A stretch of DNA of 8,381 nt from an uncultured Muribaculaceae bacterium (GCA_910584545.1 CAJUBC010000071.1:1-8381); one strand, 5' to 3'. Shown: positions 1 to 6,682, counted from the stretch's first letter. Numbers and translations: made by a program. Notes: generated from the letters alone by a model not told the origin.

Positions 1-59
1 GCTTGGCGACTGATGCCGCTTAGCCTATATTCCATTTTTTAACGAACTATTGATTAAAT

Positions 60-203
60 ATGGTAATGGGAAAGACAGACAAATCGAAATATTATCTCTT
101 CATAGACGAGTGCGGAGACCATAACCTCGCAAAGTATGACTCCGGATTTCCGGTGTTTACTTTGTGCGGTATTATTGTGTCCCAACAGAACCTCATGCGC
201 TGA
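60..203 (+). pseudogene. Truncated DUF3800-domain protein (N-terminal remnant)
   Basis: This short open frame encodes 47 residues and then stops. After a few polar residues it reads YYLFIDECGDHNLAKYDSGF and then a hydrophobic FTLCGIIVS strand. This matches the start of DUF3800 proteins, whose first strand carries an acidic F(I/L)DESGD motif and whose second strand is a VLGG/LCGII-type strand. DUF3800 has an RNase H-like fold and is often found in accessory or defence neighbourhoods. Family members usually run to about 200-300 residues, so only the first fifth is present. After the TGA, no frame in the next 170 bases continues the domain, which points to a deletion rather than one point mutation. 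The first ATG is at 60 and an alternative is at 66; neither has a clear ribosome binding site. The domain assignment is from motif recognition and the decay is inferred. Confidence 0.6.
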
Positions 204-211
204 CCTAAAAT

Positions 212-251
212 ACATGAAAATAAAAAAGAGCGGCCTTTCGACTGCTCTTTC
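212..251 (-). terminator. Rho-independent terminator facing the minus strand
   Basis: The arms AAAGAGC (225-231) and GCTCTTT (244-250) form a perfect 7-bp inverted repeat around a 12-nt loop. Read on the minus strand, the stem is followed at once by a U-rich tract (CTCTTTTTTATTTT), the layout of an intrinsic terminator. It lies about 125 bp downstream of the minus-strand XRE regulator gene and probably ends that transcript. It lacks a T-tract in the plus direction, so it would not terminate the DUF3800 remnant. Confidence 0.65.
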
Positions 252-376
252 CAACCGGGCAAAACCGATCCCTAAAATCGTTGCTCGCGCAAGCGAAGTA
301 TTTCCTTAATGGGAAACTACCCTTTATTATAATTGTTTAATAGCCTTGCTTGCCATAATATTATTCATTAGTAAGT

Positions 377-643
377 TCAACCGACCGTAATAATCGGCTG
401 TCCGAAGAAGGTGGACAACATGGCGAGAGTAGATATAGTGAAATTATGCTCACCGCTCAGCCAACGTGTTATCTCGTTGGGCCGTTTACCAAGGGCTTCG
501 GCAAACTGTTTTTTATTCATACCCTTTTCATGCATAAGCGCGTCCAGTCTGTTAGAGATAGCAAAAGAAAGTCTGGTTTCATCACGCTTCTCCTGAGGTA
601 TCTCATTGAAGTTTTCCTGTAAAGAAATGTTGGCGGTCCTCAT
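377..643 (-). CDS. HigA-like XRE-family helix-turn-helix regulator, apparently without a toxin partner
   Basis: This is an 88-residue protein. Residues 1-25 are a short charged N-terminal tail and about 30-82 form a Cro/C1-type HTH domain. Helix 2 is KKQFAEALG (44-52) and the likely recognition helix is RPNEITRWLSG (54-64). The protein ends FFGQPIITVG, a tail I associate with HigA-like Bacteroidetes regulators. Such proteins are DNA-binding antitoxins or small repressors that act as dimers on palindromic operators. No RelE/HigB-like toxin frame lies on either side: upstream is the aldolase gene, and downstream are only a 13-codon frame and a terminator. It may be an orphan antitoxin or an independent regulator. 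The ATG at 643 is supported by a TACATTTG promoter element and an inverted repeat about 25-40 bp upstream, consistent with autorepression. Confidence 0.85.
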   Translation of the reverse strand: MRTANISLQENFNEIPQEKRDETRLSFAISNRLDALMHEKGMNKKQFAEALGKRPNEITRWLSGEHNFTISTLAMLSTFFGQPIITVG

Positions 644-664
644 AAATCAAAAGTTACAAAAAAG

Positions 665-682
665 TTTTACACAAATGTAAAA
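665..682. promoter_or_regulatory. Perfect inverted repeat upstream of the XRE gene (candidate operator, possibly also a weak terminator)
   Basis: TTTTACA (665-671) and TGTAAAA (676-682) are exact reverse complements separated by CAAA. On the minus strand the centre contains TACATTTG (positions 679-672), matching the Bacteroidetes -7 consensus TAnnTTTG. It lies about 28 bp before the XRE start codon, so bound protein would cover the promoter, as in autoregulated XRE genes. No good TTTG -33 element is seen. The same repeat is followed on the minus strand by CTTTTTT (664-658), so it could also form an AT-rich intrinsic terminator ending the lut-aldolase transcript. Both readings are inferences from sequence shape. 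Confidence 0.5.
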
Positions 683-736
683 GCGTGGCGGTTTTCTGTG
701 TTTCCGTAAAATCTAAAAGCTTAAGTTGTACCGGAC

Positions 737-1774
737 CTAAAAAGTTGACACAAGTGCGAGCAGACGCTCCACATCCTCCATCCTGGTGCCCCAGTCGGTC
801 ACGAAGCGGACGGGTGTCTCTCGTTCGCCGCGAGGCCCCCAGAGCTCGAACGACGCTTCCCGGCGGAGACTGTCGATGGTCTCGTTGGGCAGGATGAAGA
901 ACTGTTGGTTGGTGGGCGAGTCCATGAAGAGTCTCACTCCCATTTGGGTCATACCATTTTTCAGGGCGAGCGCGGTATCGACTCCAGTCTGTCCGATTCT
1001 CTCGTAAAGGGAATTCTCGAAAAGGGCGGAGAACTGTATGCCAAGCAGCCGTCCCTTGGCCAACAGCGCACCGTGAGCCTTGATGTGGGTAAGGATGTTG
1101 CTGAACCATTCCGGATGCCTTGTCACCACGGCCTCTCCGAACAGGGTGCCGCACTTGGTGCCTCCGATATAGAAGATGTCGGCTATGCGGGCTATATCTC
1201 TCAACGTCACATCGGGAGAGGCCGCAAGACCGTAGGCGAGTCTGGCCCCGTCGATATAGAGCGGCAGTTCCCATTTCCGGCATATTCCGGCTAACGCCTC
1301 AAGTTCCGCGAGGCTATAGATGGTTCCTACTTCGGTAGGGAACGTGATATAAACCATTCCCGGCCGTGCGATATGCCTCCATGTGTCGTCGGCGAAGAAG
1401 CTCGTCATGTATCTGTCGAGGTCCTCGGCCAGCATCTTGCCGTCATGCTCCGGCAGTGTGATCACCTTGTGACCGGATGCCTCCACGGCTCCGGCCTCGT
1501 GGACATTGATATGGCCGGTCTCGACCGATATCACACCCTCGTAGCGGCCGGCTACGAGGTCGATTACAGTCGCGTTGGTCTGCGTTCCCCCGGAAAGGAG
1601 CACCACGTCTCCCTCTCCATTCGCCAGTCCGCATGCATGCAAGATGGCTTCCTTGGCGCGTTCGGTATATTTATCGTAGCCGTATCCCGGCGTCTGTTCC
1701 ATATTGGTGCGTACGAGTCGCTCCATGATCTCGGGGTGGCAACCCCGCATATAATCACAGTCGAAATGTAACAT
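737..1774 (-). CDS. PLP-dependent threonine-aldolase-like enzyme (Beta_elim_lyase family)
   Basis: A fold-type I PLP enzyme of 345 residues from the ATG at 1774. Counting from that start, about 5-20 match the conserved FDCDY..GCHPE opening, SGGTQTN (61-67) is the glycine-rich cofactor phosphate region, YIDGAR (173-178) holds the cofactor-contacting Asp and Arg of threonine aldolases, and YIGGTKCG (202-209) holds the Schiff-base lysine (K207). The usual reaction is cleavage of L-threonine or L-allo-threonine to glycine and acetaldehyde, in the cytosol. Length is normal. A TTG three codons upstream is a less likely start. The gene begins 33 bp after the lactate permease stop codon on the same strand, so cotranscription with the lut genes is likely. 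Related members act on other beta-hydroxy amino acids, so the exact substrate is uncertain. I avoid calling it ltaE because it belongs to the YIGGTK subgroup, which differs from the E. coli enzyme around the lysine. Confidence 0.85.
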   Translation of the reverse strand: MLHFDCDYMRGCHPEIMERLVRTNMEQTPGYGYDKYTERAKEAILHACGLANGEGDVVLLSGGTQTNATVIDLVAGRYEGVISVETGHINVHEAGAVEASGHKVITLPEHDGKMLAEDLDRYMTSFFADDTWRHIARPGMVYITFPTEVGTIYSLAELEALAGICRKWELPLYIDGARLAYGLAASPDVTLRDIARIADIFYIGGTKCGTLFGEAVVTRHPEWFSNILTHIKAHGALLAKGRLLGIQFSALFENSLYERIGQTGVDTALALKNGMTQMGVRLFMDSPTNQQFFILPNETIDSLRREASFELWGPRGERETPVRFVTDWGTRMEDVERLLALVSTF

Positions 1775-1807
1775 TCTGATCAAACTTTCGATTAACCGTT
1801 ATGATTT

Positions 1808-3391
1808 TCAACTTCCTAAAATCACGATTGTCCCCGCTATGAGTATGTAAAGCAGTGCGTAGGGTATAGCCTTTCGCAAGATGGTGTCATCCTTACCCTC
1901 CATGTCGCATGCCGCCGTGGCGATGGCGATGCTCTGGGGTGAGATCATCTTGCCGCCGGTGGCGCCGGTGGTGTTGGATGCAGCGAGCCAGTTGCTCTCG
2001 CTGCCTGTCACGCCGAGCGCCGATGTCTGTCCGCTCATGCCTAACTGCCCGGCGACGCTTGCCTGAAGTTTGCCGAAGAGTATGTTGGAGGAAGTGTCGC
2101 TGCCTGTTACGAATGTACCGATAGCTCCAATCAGCGGTGCGAAGAAAGGATAGAACGAACCTGAGACGGCAACCAGTCCGATGGCGATCGCCGAAATCAT
2201 GCCGCTGTGGTTCATCACCGATGCCAGGGCTATGAGGGAGACGATTGTTACGGTGGTGAAGCGAAGGTTGACGGTGGTTCTCGCAAGCACAGCCAGCAAT
2301 CTGCGCCATCCGAGTCCCTGCACGAGTCCTCCGGCCACACTGCCCACAAAGAGCCAGAGTCCGGCGTTGCTGAGCCAGCCGAACCGGAAGGTGGAGTCGA
2401 TGTAGGGGAGGGATATGGTAGTCACGAGGTTAGACTTGAGGAACTTTTCTACCGGAGGGCAGAGGGCGCCTGTCACCAAGATCAGCACAAGGATGAAGAT
2501 GTAGACGCTCCATGCGCGGAATGTCTCCGCCGCAGTGTATCGGCGCGCCTTTTTGTCTGAGGTTTTCTTCTTCGGCGCGAACAGCTTGGCATAGACTGCG
2601 ATTGCGGCGATCGAGGCTATAGAGCCGAGGATTGCCGGAGTCTCGGCCCCGAGCCAGCGGGCGCACACGTACTGCACGGCCAGCGAGACTCCTCCTGTCC
2701 AGAGCGACAGCGTGATGTTACGCCACACGGCCTTGCGGTCGGTGAGCGTCAGGATGATGAAAGGTATAATGAAGAAGAGGGGAGAGAGCTGTACGATTAC
2801 GAAAGAGGAGATCTCACGGATGGTCTCAGCGGATGCCGCGCCTCCGGCTGAGACCTCGTTGCACAGCGTGGTCACCGGTACGCCGACGGCCCCGAAGCCG
2901 GTGGCGACGGTATTCCCCAACAGTGCGACCAGCGCCGAGAACATCGGCTTGAAACCGAGTCCGATCAGTATGGCGGCCGGGATGGCCACCGCAGTTCCGA
3001 AGCCGGCCATGCCCTCGAGCAGTCCTCCGAATCCCCATACCATCATCAGCACAAGTGTACCCTTGTCGTCGGTGAACGATGTGAACTGATCCTTTATCAC
3101 CTCGATCTGCTTCGACTCCACAAGCACGTTGTAGGAGAATATGGCCATGAGGATGATTATCAGGATAGGGAAGAAGGCCTTAAGCACTCCCTCCACGATG
3201 GCAAAGCCCACGGTGCCCCAGATACTTTCCGCCGCTGTTGCGGGCGTAATGCCGGTAGCCGGGGCTGCCCAAAGTGCTAACGCCACGGTTACGGCAAGCG
3301 TGATCAGGGCACTGACATGGCTCTTGACCTTGAAGCCAAGCATCAGCACGAACAGAAGGATGACCGGGAAAATGGAAATCAGAGCATTCAT
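1808..3391 (-). CDS. lctP: L-lactate permease (LctP/LldP family)
   Basis: A 527-residue integral membrane protein with hydrophobic segments from residue 3 to the C-terminus, roughly a dozen or more helices. It carries lactate permease family signatures: GFGGLLEGMAGFGTAVAIP (120-138), FVTGSDTSSNILFGKLQ (427-443) and NTTGATGGKMISPQSIAIA (473-491). The family (TC 2.A.14) imports L-lactate, D-lactate or glycolate with protons across the inner membrane. Length matches the family (about 500-560). A cytoplasmic basic loop (KKKTSDKKARR, 274-284) divides the protein into two halves. The ATG at 3391 lies 10 bp after the lutC stop codon, so it is translated from the same message. Placement next to lutABC supports lactate as the substrate. 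No frameshift or missing motif is seen. Confidence 0.93.
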   Translation of the reverse strand: MNALISIFPVILLFVLMLGFKVKSHVSALITLAVTVALALWAAPATGITPATAAESIWGTVGFAIVEGVLKAFFPILIIILMAIFSYNVLVESKQIEVIKDQFTSFTDDKGTLVLMMVWGFGGLLEGMAGFGTAVAIPAAILIGLGFKPMFSALVALLGNTVATGFGAVGVPVTTLCNEVSAGGAASAETIREISSFVIVQLSPLFFIIPFIILTLTDRKAVWRNITLSLWTGGVSLAVQYVCARWLGAETPAILGSIASIAAIAVYAKLFAPKKKTSDKKARRYTAAETFRAWSVYIFILVLILVTGALCPPVEKFLKSNLVTTISLPYIDSTFRFGWLSNAGLWLFVGSVAGGLVQGLGWRRLLAVLARTTVNLRFTTVTIVSLIALASVMNHSGMISAIAIGLVAVSGSFYPFFAPLIGAIGTFVTGSDTSSNILFGKLQASVAGQLGMSGQTSALGVTGSESNWLAASNTTGATGGKMISPQSIAIATAACDMEGKDDTILRKAIPYALLYILIAGTIVILGS

Positions 3392-3401
3392 GGCCGTTAT
3401 G

Positions 3402-3983
3402 TCAGATCAGGAACACTGTAAGCGTGCGGGCTGCCTGTGCACCGGTGACAAGCACCTGGGCGATGTCGGCGGTCTTTGACGGACCGGAGATGAACGCCCC
3501 GTATCCGTAGTCGTTGAATTCTATCCTGCGGTATGCCTCGTGCATGTTGCTGACAACATTTTGGCGCGGCAGCACTATCGCCAGGTTCTCGCTGATGAAG
3601 CACACAGCTTTCTCCTTCATGGTCTGCGGTACCCAGATGCAGCCGTTCTCGGCAACTCCGAGCATGCCGGGGACAACTCCTACGTCGGTATGGTTGAGCT
3701 CGGTAACGGAGGCAACAGTGTCGGGATTGGAGGTGGCGCAGTCGATTCCGGGGATGTTGGTGCATATCGTCTTCGCGTCCTGGAAGGCCTCCTTGACAGC
3801 GTCGTTGAGGTTTTTACCCTCGGGAACGTCGATGACGCGGCATGACATCTCCACGGATGTTGACTTGAATTTTTCCAGCGGGTCGGCGAATGTGAGCGGA
3901 TCGAGTCCTTCCAGCGAGGGACGCTTTACTTCTGGTCCGGCGTTGCGTCGGCAGCGTGACAGTATATCTTCTTTTGCGGACAT
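3402..3983 (-). CDS. lutC: LutC, lactate utilisation protein C (LUD domain)
   Basis: A 193-residue protein made of a single LUD domain, the usual size for LutC. Family signatures are GVVPGMLGVAENGCIW (102-117), where a strand leads into the acidic AENG turn, and the C-terminal SGPSKTADIAQ (166-176) followed by a short strand ending TLTVFLI. LutC is the third subunit of the LutABC complex, which oxidises L-lactate to pyruvate in the cytosol. It shares the LUD fold with the N-terminal part of LutB but has no iron-sulfur cluster motif. The ATG at 3983 lies 22 bp after the lutB stop. The usual GAHGPR-type segment near the C-terminus reads GAQAAR here, a modest deviation. Family assignment is firm; the physiological substrate is inferred from the neighbouring permease. 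Confidence 0.92.
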   Translation of the reverse strand: MSAKEDILSRCRRNAGPEVKRPSLEGLDPLTFADPLEKFKSTSVEMSCRVIDVPEGKNLNDAVKEAFQDAKTICTNIPGIDCATSNPDTVASVTELNHTDVGVVPGMLGVAENGCIWVPQTMKEKAVCFISENLAIVLPRQNVVSNMHEAYRRIEFNDYGYGAFISGPSKTADIAQVLVTGAQAARTLTVFLI

Positions 3984-4005
3984 ATATCGGGCTTATTCGT
4001 GGTTC

Positions 4006-5391
4006 TTATGATTTCTTGATGTCATCGGGGTCGGCCACCTCCTTTATCAGCTTGTGGAATGGTTTTTTCGGGAATTTCATCATCTTGTGGCCGGCGGCCC
4101 AGGGGTTGAGTCCGCAGTTCAGTATCGCGTCGGGTACGTGATTGACAAGATGCAGCTCGCCGGTGGCGGCGTTGTAGATGGCGGGATGGTCGAAAATGAC
4201 CTCCATACCCTTGCAGATCAATTTTTTCTCCTTGTTGGCCGTGCCGAATGAGTCAAGTTTCTGGCGCCATTTGTAGATCTGGTCGCCGAGATCGATCTTC
4301 ACCGGGCAGGTGCTCTGACAGCTGAGGCAGAGGGTGCATGCGCTGATGTTGCCGGAGTAAGCTTTTGGGTCGCGCAGCATCCCGAGGTTCACTCCCAGCG
4401 GGCCTGGAATGAAGTAAGAGTAGGAGTAGCCGCCTGAATTGCGATAGACGGGGCATGTATTCATGCAGGATCCGCAGCGCATGCACCTGAGTGTCTTGCG
4501 ATGGTCGCTGTCGGCGAGCCACTCGCTGCGTCCGTTGTCCACAAGCACGATGTGCATCTCGCCGCCGGGGCGCGCCTTGCGGAAATGGCTGGTGAAGACA
4601 GTGGTGGGCTGGCCGGTTGCGGAGCGGGCAAGCAGCCGGTGGAACACGGCGAGTGCGTCATAGTCGGGAATCACCTTCTCTATACCCATGGCGGCTATGT
4701 GCAGCCTGGGGCAGGAGGTGGACATGTCGGCGTTTCCCTCGTTGGTGCACACCACGATGTCGCCGGTCTCGGCTATGCCGAAGTTGGCGCCCGTCATGCC
4801 GGCGTCGGCGGTCAGGAACTCGTCGCGGAGACTGAGGCGTGCCTGATAGGTGAGGTATGTGGGGTCATGGTTCCCTTTCTCCGTGCAGAGCTCTTTCTCG
4901 AAGAGCTCGCCCACATCATCGTGGCTAAGGTGAATTGCCGGCATCACTATATGGCTCGGTGCCTGACCCTTGAGCTGGATGATACGTTCGCCGAGGTCGG
5001 TCTCCACTATCTCTATTCCTTTCGATTCGAGGTATGGGTTCATGCGGCACTCCTCGGTAAGCATCGATTTAGACTTCACCATTTTCTGCACGCCGTGGGA
5101 TGAGAGTATATCGTAGACTATGCTGTTGAATTCATCGGCGTCTGCGGCCCAGTGGACTTTAACGCCATTCTTCTCGGCGGCATCGGCGAACTGCTCGAGA
5201 TAGTCGCCGAGGTGAGAGAGGGTGTGATCCTTGATTTCGGCCGCTGCCTGACGGAGGCGCTCCCACTCGGGAAGGCTGGCTGCCATCCGGTCTCTTTTCT
5301 GGCGGACGCTCCAGAATGTGTCGTCGTGCCAGTCGGCGTATTTCCTGTTCTTCAGGAATTTGTCGGCTGCATTGCTATGTGATGTGCTCAT
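4006..5391 (-). CDS. lutB: LutB, iron-sulfur subunit of the lactate utilisation complex
   Basis: A 461-residue protein with an N-terminal LUD domain (about 55-290; GANFGIAETGDIVVCTNEGN at 201-220 is its core signature) and a C-terminal ferredoxin-like region. Two classic 4Fe-4S motifs are visible: C303-C306-C309-C313P and C352-C355-C358-C362P. A LutB-type tail follows, containing NPWAAGHKMMKFPKKPFHKL (429-448). LutB is the electron-transferring subunit of LutABC, which oxidises L-lactate to pyruvate. The ATG at 5391 overlaps the lutA stop codon as ATGA, giving translational coupling. The open frame runs upstream to 5604 inside lutA, but that extension is arginine-rich and non-homologous, so the start at 5391 is chosen. 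Length is normal and all eight cluster cysteines are present. Confidence 0.94.
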   Translation of the reverse strand: MSTSHSNAADKFLKNRKYADWHDDTFWSVRQKRDRMAASLPEWERLRQAAAEIKDHTLSHLGDYLEQFADAAEKNGVKVHWAADADEFNSIVYDILSSHGVQKMVKSKSMLTEECRMNPYLESKGIEIVETDLGERIIQLKGQAPSHIVMPAIHLSHDDVGELFEKELCTEKGNHDPTYLTYQARLSLRDEFLTADAGMTGANFGIAETGDIVVCTNEGNADMSTSCPRLHIAAMGIEKVIPDYDALAVFHRLLARSATGQPTTVFTSHFRKARPGGEMHIVLVDNGRSEWLADSDHRKTLRCMRCGSCMNTCPVYRNSGGYSYSYFIPGPLGVNLGMLRDPKAYSGNISACTLCLSCQSTCPVKIDLGDQIYKWRQKLDSFGTANKEKKLICKGMEVIFDHPAIYNAATGELHLVNHVPDAILNCGLNPWAAGHKMMKFPKKPFHKLIKEVADPDDIKKS

Positions 5392-6128
5392 AATCCGGAT
5401 GCTAAGATTTCTACTACATGCTTGAATCCTATAGGCTTGCTGCCATCCTTGGCGCCAACTCCCGCGAGATGCATCAGGCAGGAGCAGTCGGCGCCTGTGA
5501 TATAGCTTGCTCCGGTGGCGATGTGGCGCTGGAGTTTCTTCTCTCCCATGCGTCGGCTCACTCCGGTCTCCTCTATGCTGAACATACCTCCGAATCCGCA
5601 GCATTCATCGGCATGGTCGGGTTCGACCACCTCGATTCCTTCCACAAGCGAAAGCAGGTCCTTGATCTTGTTGAACCTGGGGCCGGTATTCTCGGAGGGT
5701 GACGACAGTCCGAGTTCGCGAACGCCGTGGCAGGAGTTATGGAGACTTACCTTGTAGGGGAATCTGCCCAATGGTCCTTTCACCTTCACAACATCGTGCA
5801 GAAACTCGACTATATCCATAGCCTTTTCCGCCGCCTTGCACTCATGTTTCCCCTTGAGCAGGCGTGGATAGTTGAGACGCATGAAGGCTACGCATGAGAC
5901 CGAGGGGGCCACGACATAATCGAAGCCGGCGAACATATCCTCGAACTTTTCCGCCAATCCCACCGCTTCTTTCTCGAAGCCGGCATTGGCCATAGGCTGC
6001 CCGCAGCAGGTCTGACCCATGGGGTAAATCACGTCGAGTCCGAGATGTTTCAACAGTTTGTAACACGCCACCCCGACATCGGGGTACACCGCATCGACAT
6101 AACAAGGTATGAATAATCCGATTTTCAT
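5388..6128 (-). CDS. lutA: LutA, CCG-domain subunit of the lactate utilisation complex
   Basis: A 246-residue protein with two cysteine-rich CCG domains. The first has FIPCY (C9), TCCGQPMANAG (C41, C42) and PSVSCVAF (C79). The second has HNSCHGVRELG (C133), DECCGFGGMFS (C176, C177) and DCSCLMHL (C215, C217). These cysteines match the cluster-binding signature shared with GlpC, HdrB and glycolate oxidase GlcF. LutA works with LutB and LutC in oxidising L-lactate to pyruvate. It is the first gene of the minus-strand operon, and its stop overlaps the lutB start by 4 bp. The ATG at 6128 is the only sensible start, as MKIGLFIPCY is the typical family opening. A 13-bp perfect inverted repeat about 20 bp upstream could be an operator. 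Confidence 0.94.
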   Translation of the reverse strand: MKIGLFIPCYVDAVYPDVGVACYKLLKHLGLDVIYPMGQTCCGQPMANAGFEKEAVGLAEKFEDMFAGFDYVVAPSVSCVAFMRLNYPRLLKGKHECKAAEKAMDIVEFLHDVVKVKGPLGRFPYKVSLHNSCHGVRELGLSSPSENTGPRFNKIKDLLSLVEGIEVVEPDHADECCGFGGMFSIEETGVSRRMGEKKLQRHIATGASYITGADCSCLMHLAGVGAKDGSKPIGFKHVVEILASGL

Positions 6129-6147
6129 AAGACCAGTAGCTACAATG

Positions 6148-6160
6148 GTTATATAATAAC
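6148..6160. promoter_or_regulatory. Short inverted repeat upstream of lutA (candidate operator)
   Basis: GTTAT (6148-6152) and ATAAC (6156-6160) are exact reverse complements around ATA. The site lies 20 bp upstream of the lutA ATG, in the 110-bp gap shared with the divergent ygbA-like gene. Its position would suit a repressor of the lut operon, but the repeat is short and AT-rich and could arise by chance. No convincing TTTG/TAnnTTTG promoter pair was found for either divergent gene. Confidence 0.25.
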
Positions 6161-6238
6161 AACGTGAAAAATAAAATTATCTTTTCCTGTCCCAGCTCAT
6201 GTACTAAACTTTTACGTCAAACAGTTTTCAAATAAAGT

Positions 6239-6544
6239 ATGAATCGCAGAGAACATGAAAAATCGGTGGTGACGGGGATGATTGAGATATACTGCCGGAG
6301 ACATCATGCTCCGCAGGATGGCAATCTCTGCGAGGATTGCCGCAGGCTTACGGATTATGTCTATCAGCGGCTTGAACATTGTCCCAAAGGTAACGCCAAG
6401 ACAAGTTGCCGGAAGTGCGAGATCCACTGCTACTCTCCGGAAAACCGCGAGAAGATCCGCGATGTGATGAGATACGTAGGTCCCCGCATGATATTCATCC
6501 ATCCCTGGTCAGCCATCCGTCACCTCATCTCTGAAATGAGATAA
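6239..6544 (+). CDS. ygbA: YgbA_NO-family (nitrous oxide-stimulated promoter) cysteine-rich protein
   Basis: A 101-residue soluble protein with seven cysteines. It carries IYCRRHH (C19, H22, H23), LCEDC (C31, C34), HCPKG (C48) and the CxxCxxxHC-like CRKCEIHCY (C57, C60, C64). The tail is PENREKIRDVMRYVGPRMIF followed by HPWSAIRHLI. This cysteine pattern and tail are those of the YgbA family, named for an E. coli gene induced under nitrosative stress. The cysteine and histidine layout suggests metal or iron-sulfur binding. Its biochemical role is not settled. Length is about the family norm. It is transcribed away from lutA across a 110-bp gap, so the two may share control. In E. coli the gene is under the NO-sensing repressor NsrR; nothing in this sequence shows which regulator acts here. 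Family call is confident, function is not. Confidence 0.9.
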   Translation: MNRREHEKSVVTGMIEIYCRRHHAPQDGNLCEDCRRLTDYVYQRLEHCPKGNAKTSCRKCEIHCYSPENREKIRDVMRYVGPRMIFIHPWSAIRHLISEMR

Positions 6545-6547
6545 TCA

Positions 6548-6576
6548 TTGCAACGACCGCATTGCCGATATATTTG
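6548..6576 (+). promoter_or_regulatory. Candidate Bacteroidetes-type promoter for the DUF4230 gene pair
   Basis: TATATTTG at 6569-6576 matches the TAnnTTTG -7 element exactly. A partial -33 element, TTG (6548-6550, preceded by A rather than T), lies 18 bp upstream, close to normal spacing. A transcript starting just after would have a leader of about 130 nt containing the 57-nt hairpin at 6626-6682. The match is by eye and the -33 box is imperfect. Confidence 0.4.
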
Positions 6577-6625
6577 TTATAGTTTAAGGAATTTGACTTA
6601 GGTTGACTTGTAAAATCCAGTATAC

Positions 6626-6682
6626 AGTAAAAATTTCGGAAGAAAATCCTATCGGATAGGATTAACTTCCGAAAATTTTACT
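6626..6682. promoter_or_regulatory. 57-nt near-perfect hairpin between ygbA and the DUF4230 pair
   Basis: Two 27-nt arms (6626-6652 and 6656-6682) flank a CGG loop. They pair at 24 of 27 positions; the mismatches are at arm position 8 and positions 18-19. Outer paired blocks are AGTAAAA with TTTTACT, the middle is TTTCGGAAG with CTTCCGAAA, and the inner is AATCCTAT with ATAGGATT. This is much longer than a typical intrinsic terminator stem, and no clean T-tract follows it on the plus strand. It starts 81 bases after the ygbA stop and ends 34 bases before the next start codon. It could be a leader structure of the DUF4230 transcript, a terminator for ygbA (the minus-strand reading has TTTTT after the inner stem), or a binding-site palindrome. 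Confidence 0.7.

Noticed and set aside
1..42. Possible C-terminal tail of an upstream plus-strand gene (ends SLYSIF then TAA)
   Set aside because: Only 13 codons are visible at the window edge and nothing identifies them as coding.
54..254. 66-codon minus-strand frame over the DUF3800 remnant
   Set aside because: It begins with TTG, runs through the terminator hairpin and mirrors the DUF3800 fragment on the other strand.
272..310. IKEILRLREQRF string on the minus strand, vaguely like the start of IS21-type transposases
   Set aside because: It is only 13 codons, has no start codon, stops at once, and no helix-turn-helix or inverted repeat follows. Too short to support an insertion sequence remnant.
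654..1283. Long open frame on the minus strand within the aldolase region
   Set aside because: It overlaps the aldolase in another frame and has the arginine- and proline-rich composition of an out-of-frame reading. The aldolase frame carries the conserved motifs.
4501..5103. 200-codon plus-strand frame opposite lutB
   Set aside because: It is antisense to a well-supported lutB with all its motifs, and its composition has no recognisable domain.
5392..5604. N-terminal extension of LutB giving a 532-residue protein
   Set aside because: The extra segment lies inside lutA in another frame, is arginine-rich and has no family similarity. The ATGA overlap at 5388-5391 marks the real start.
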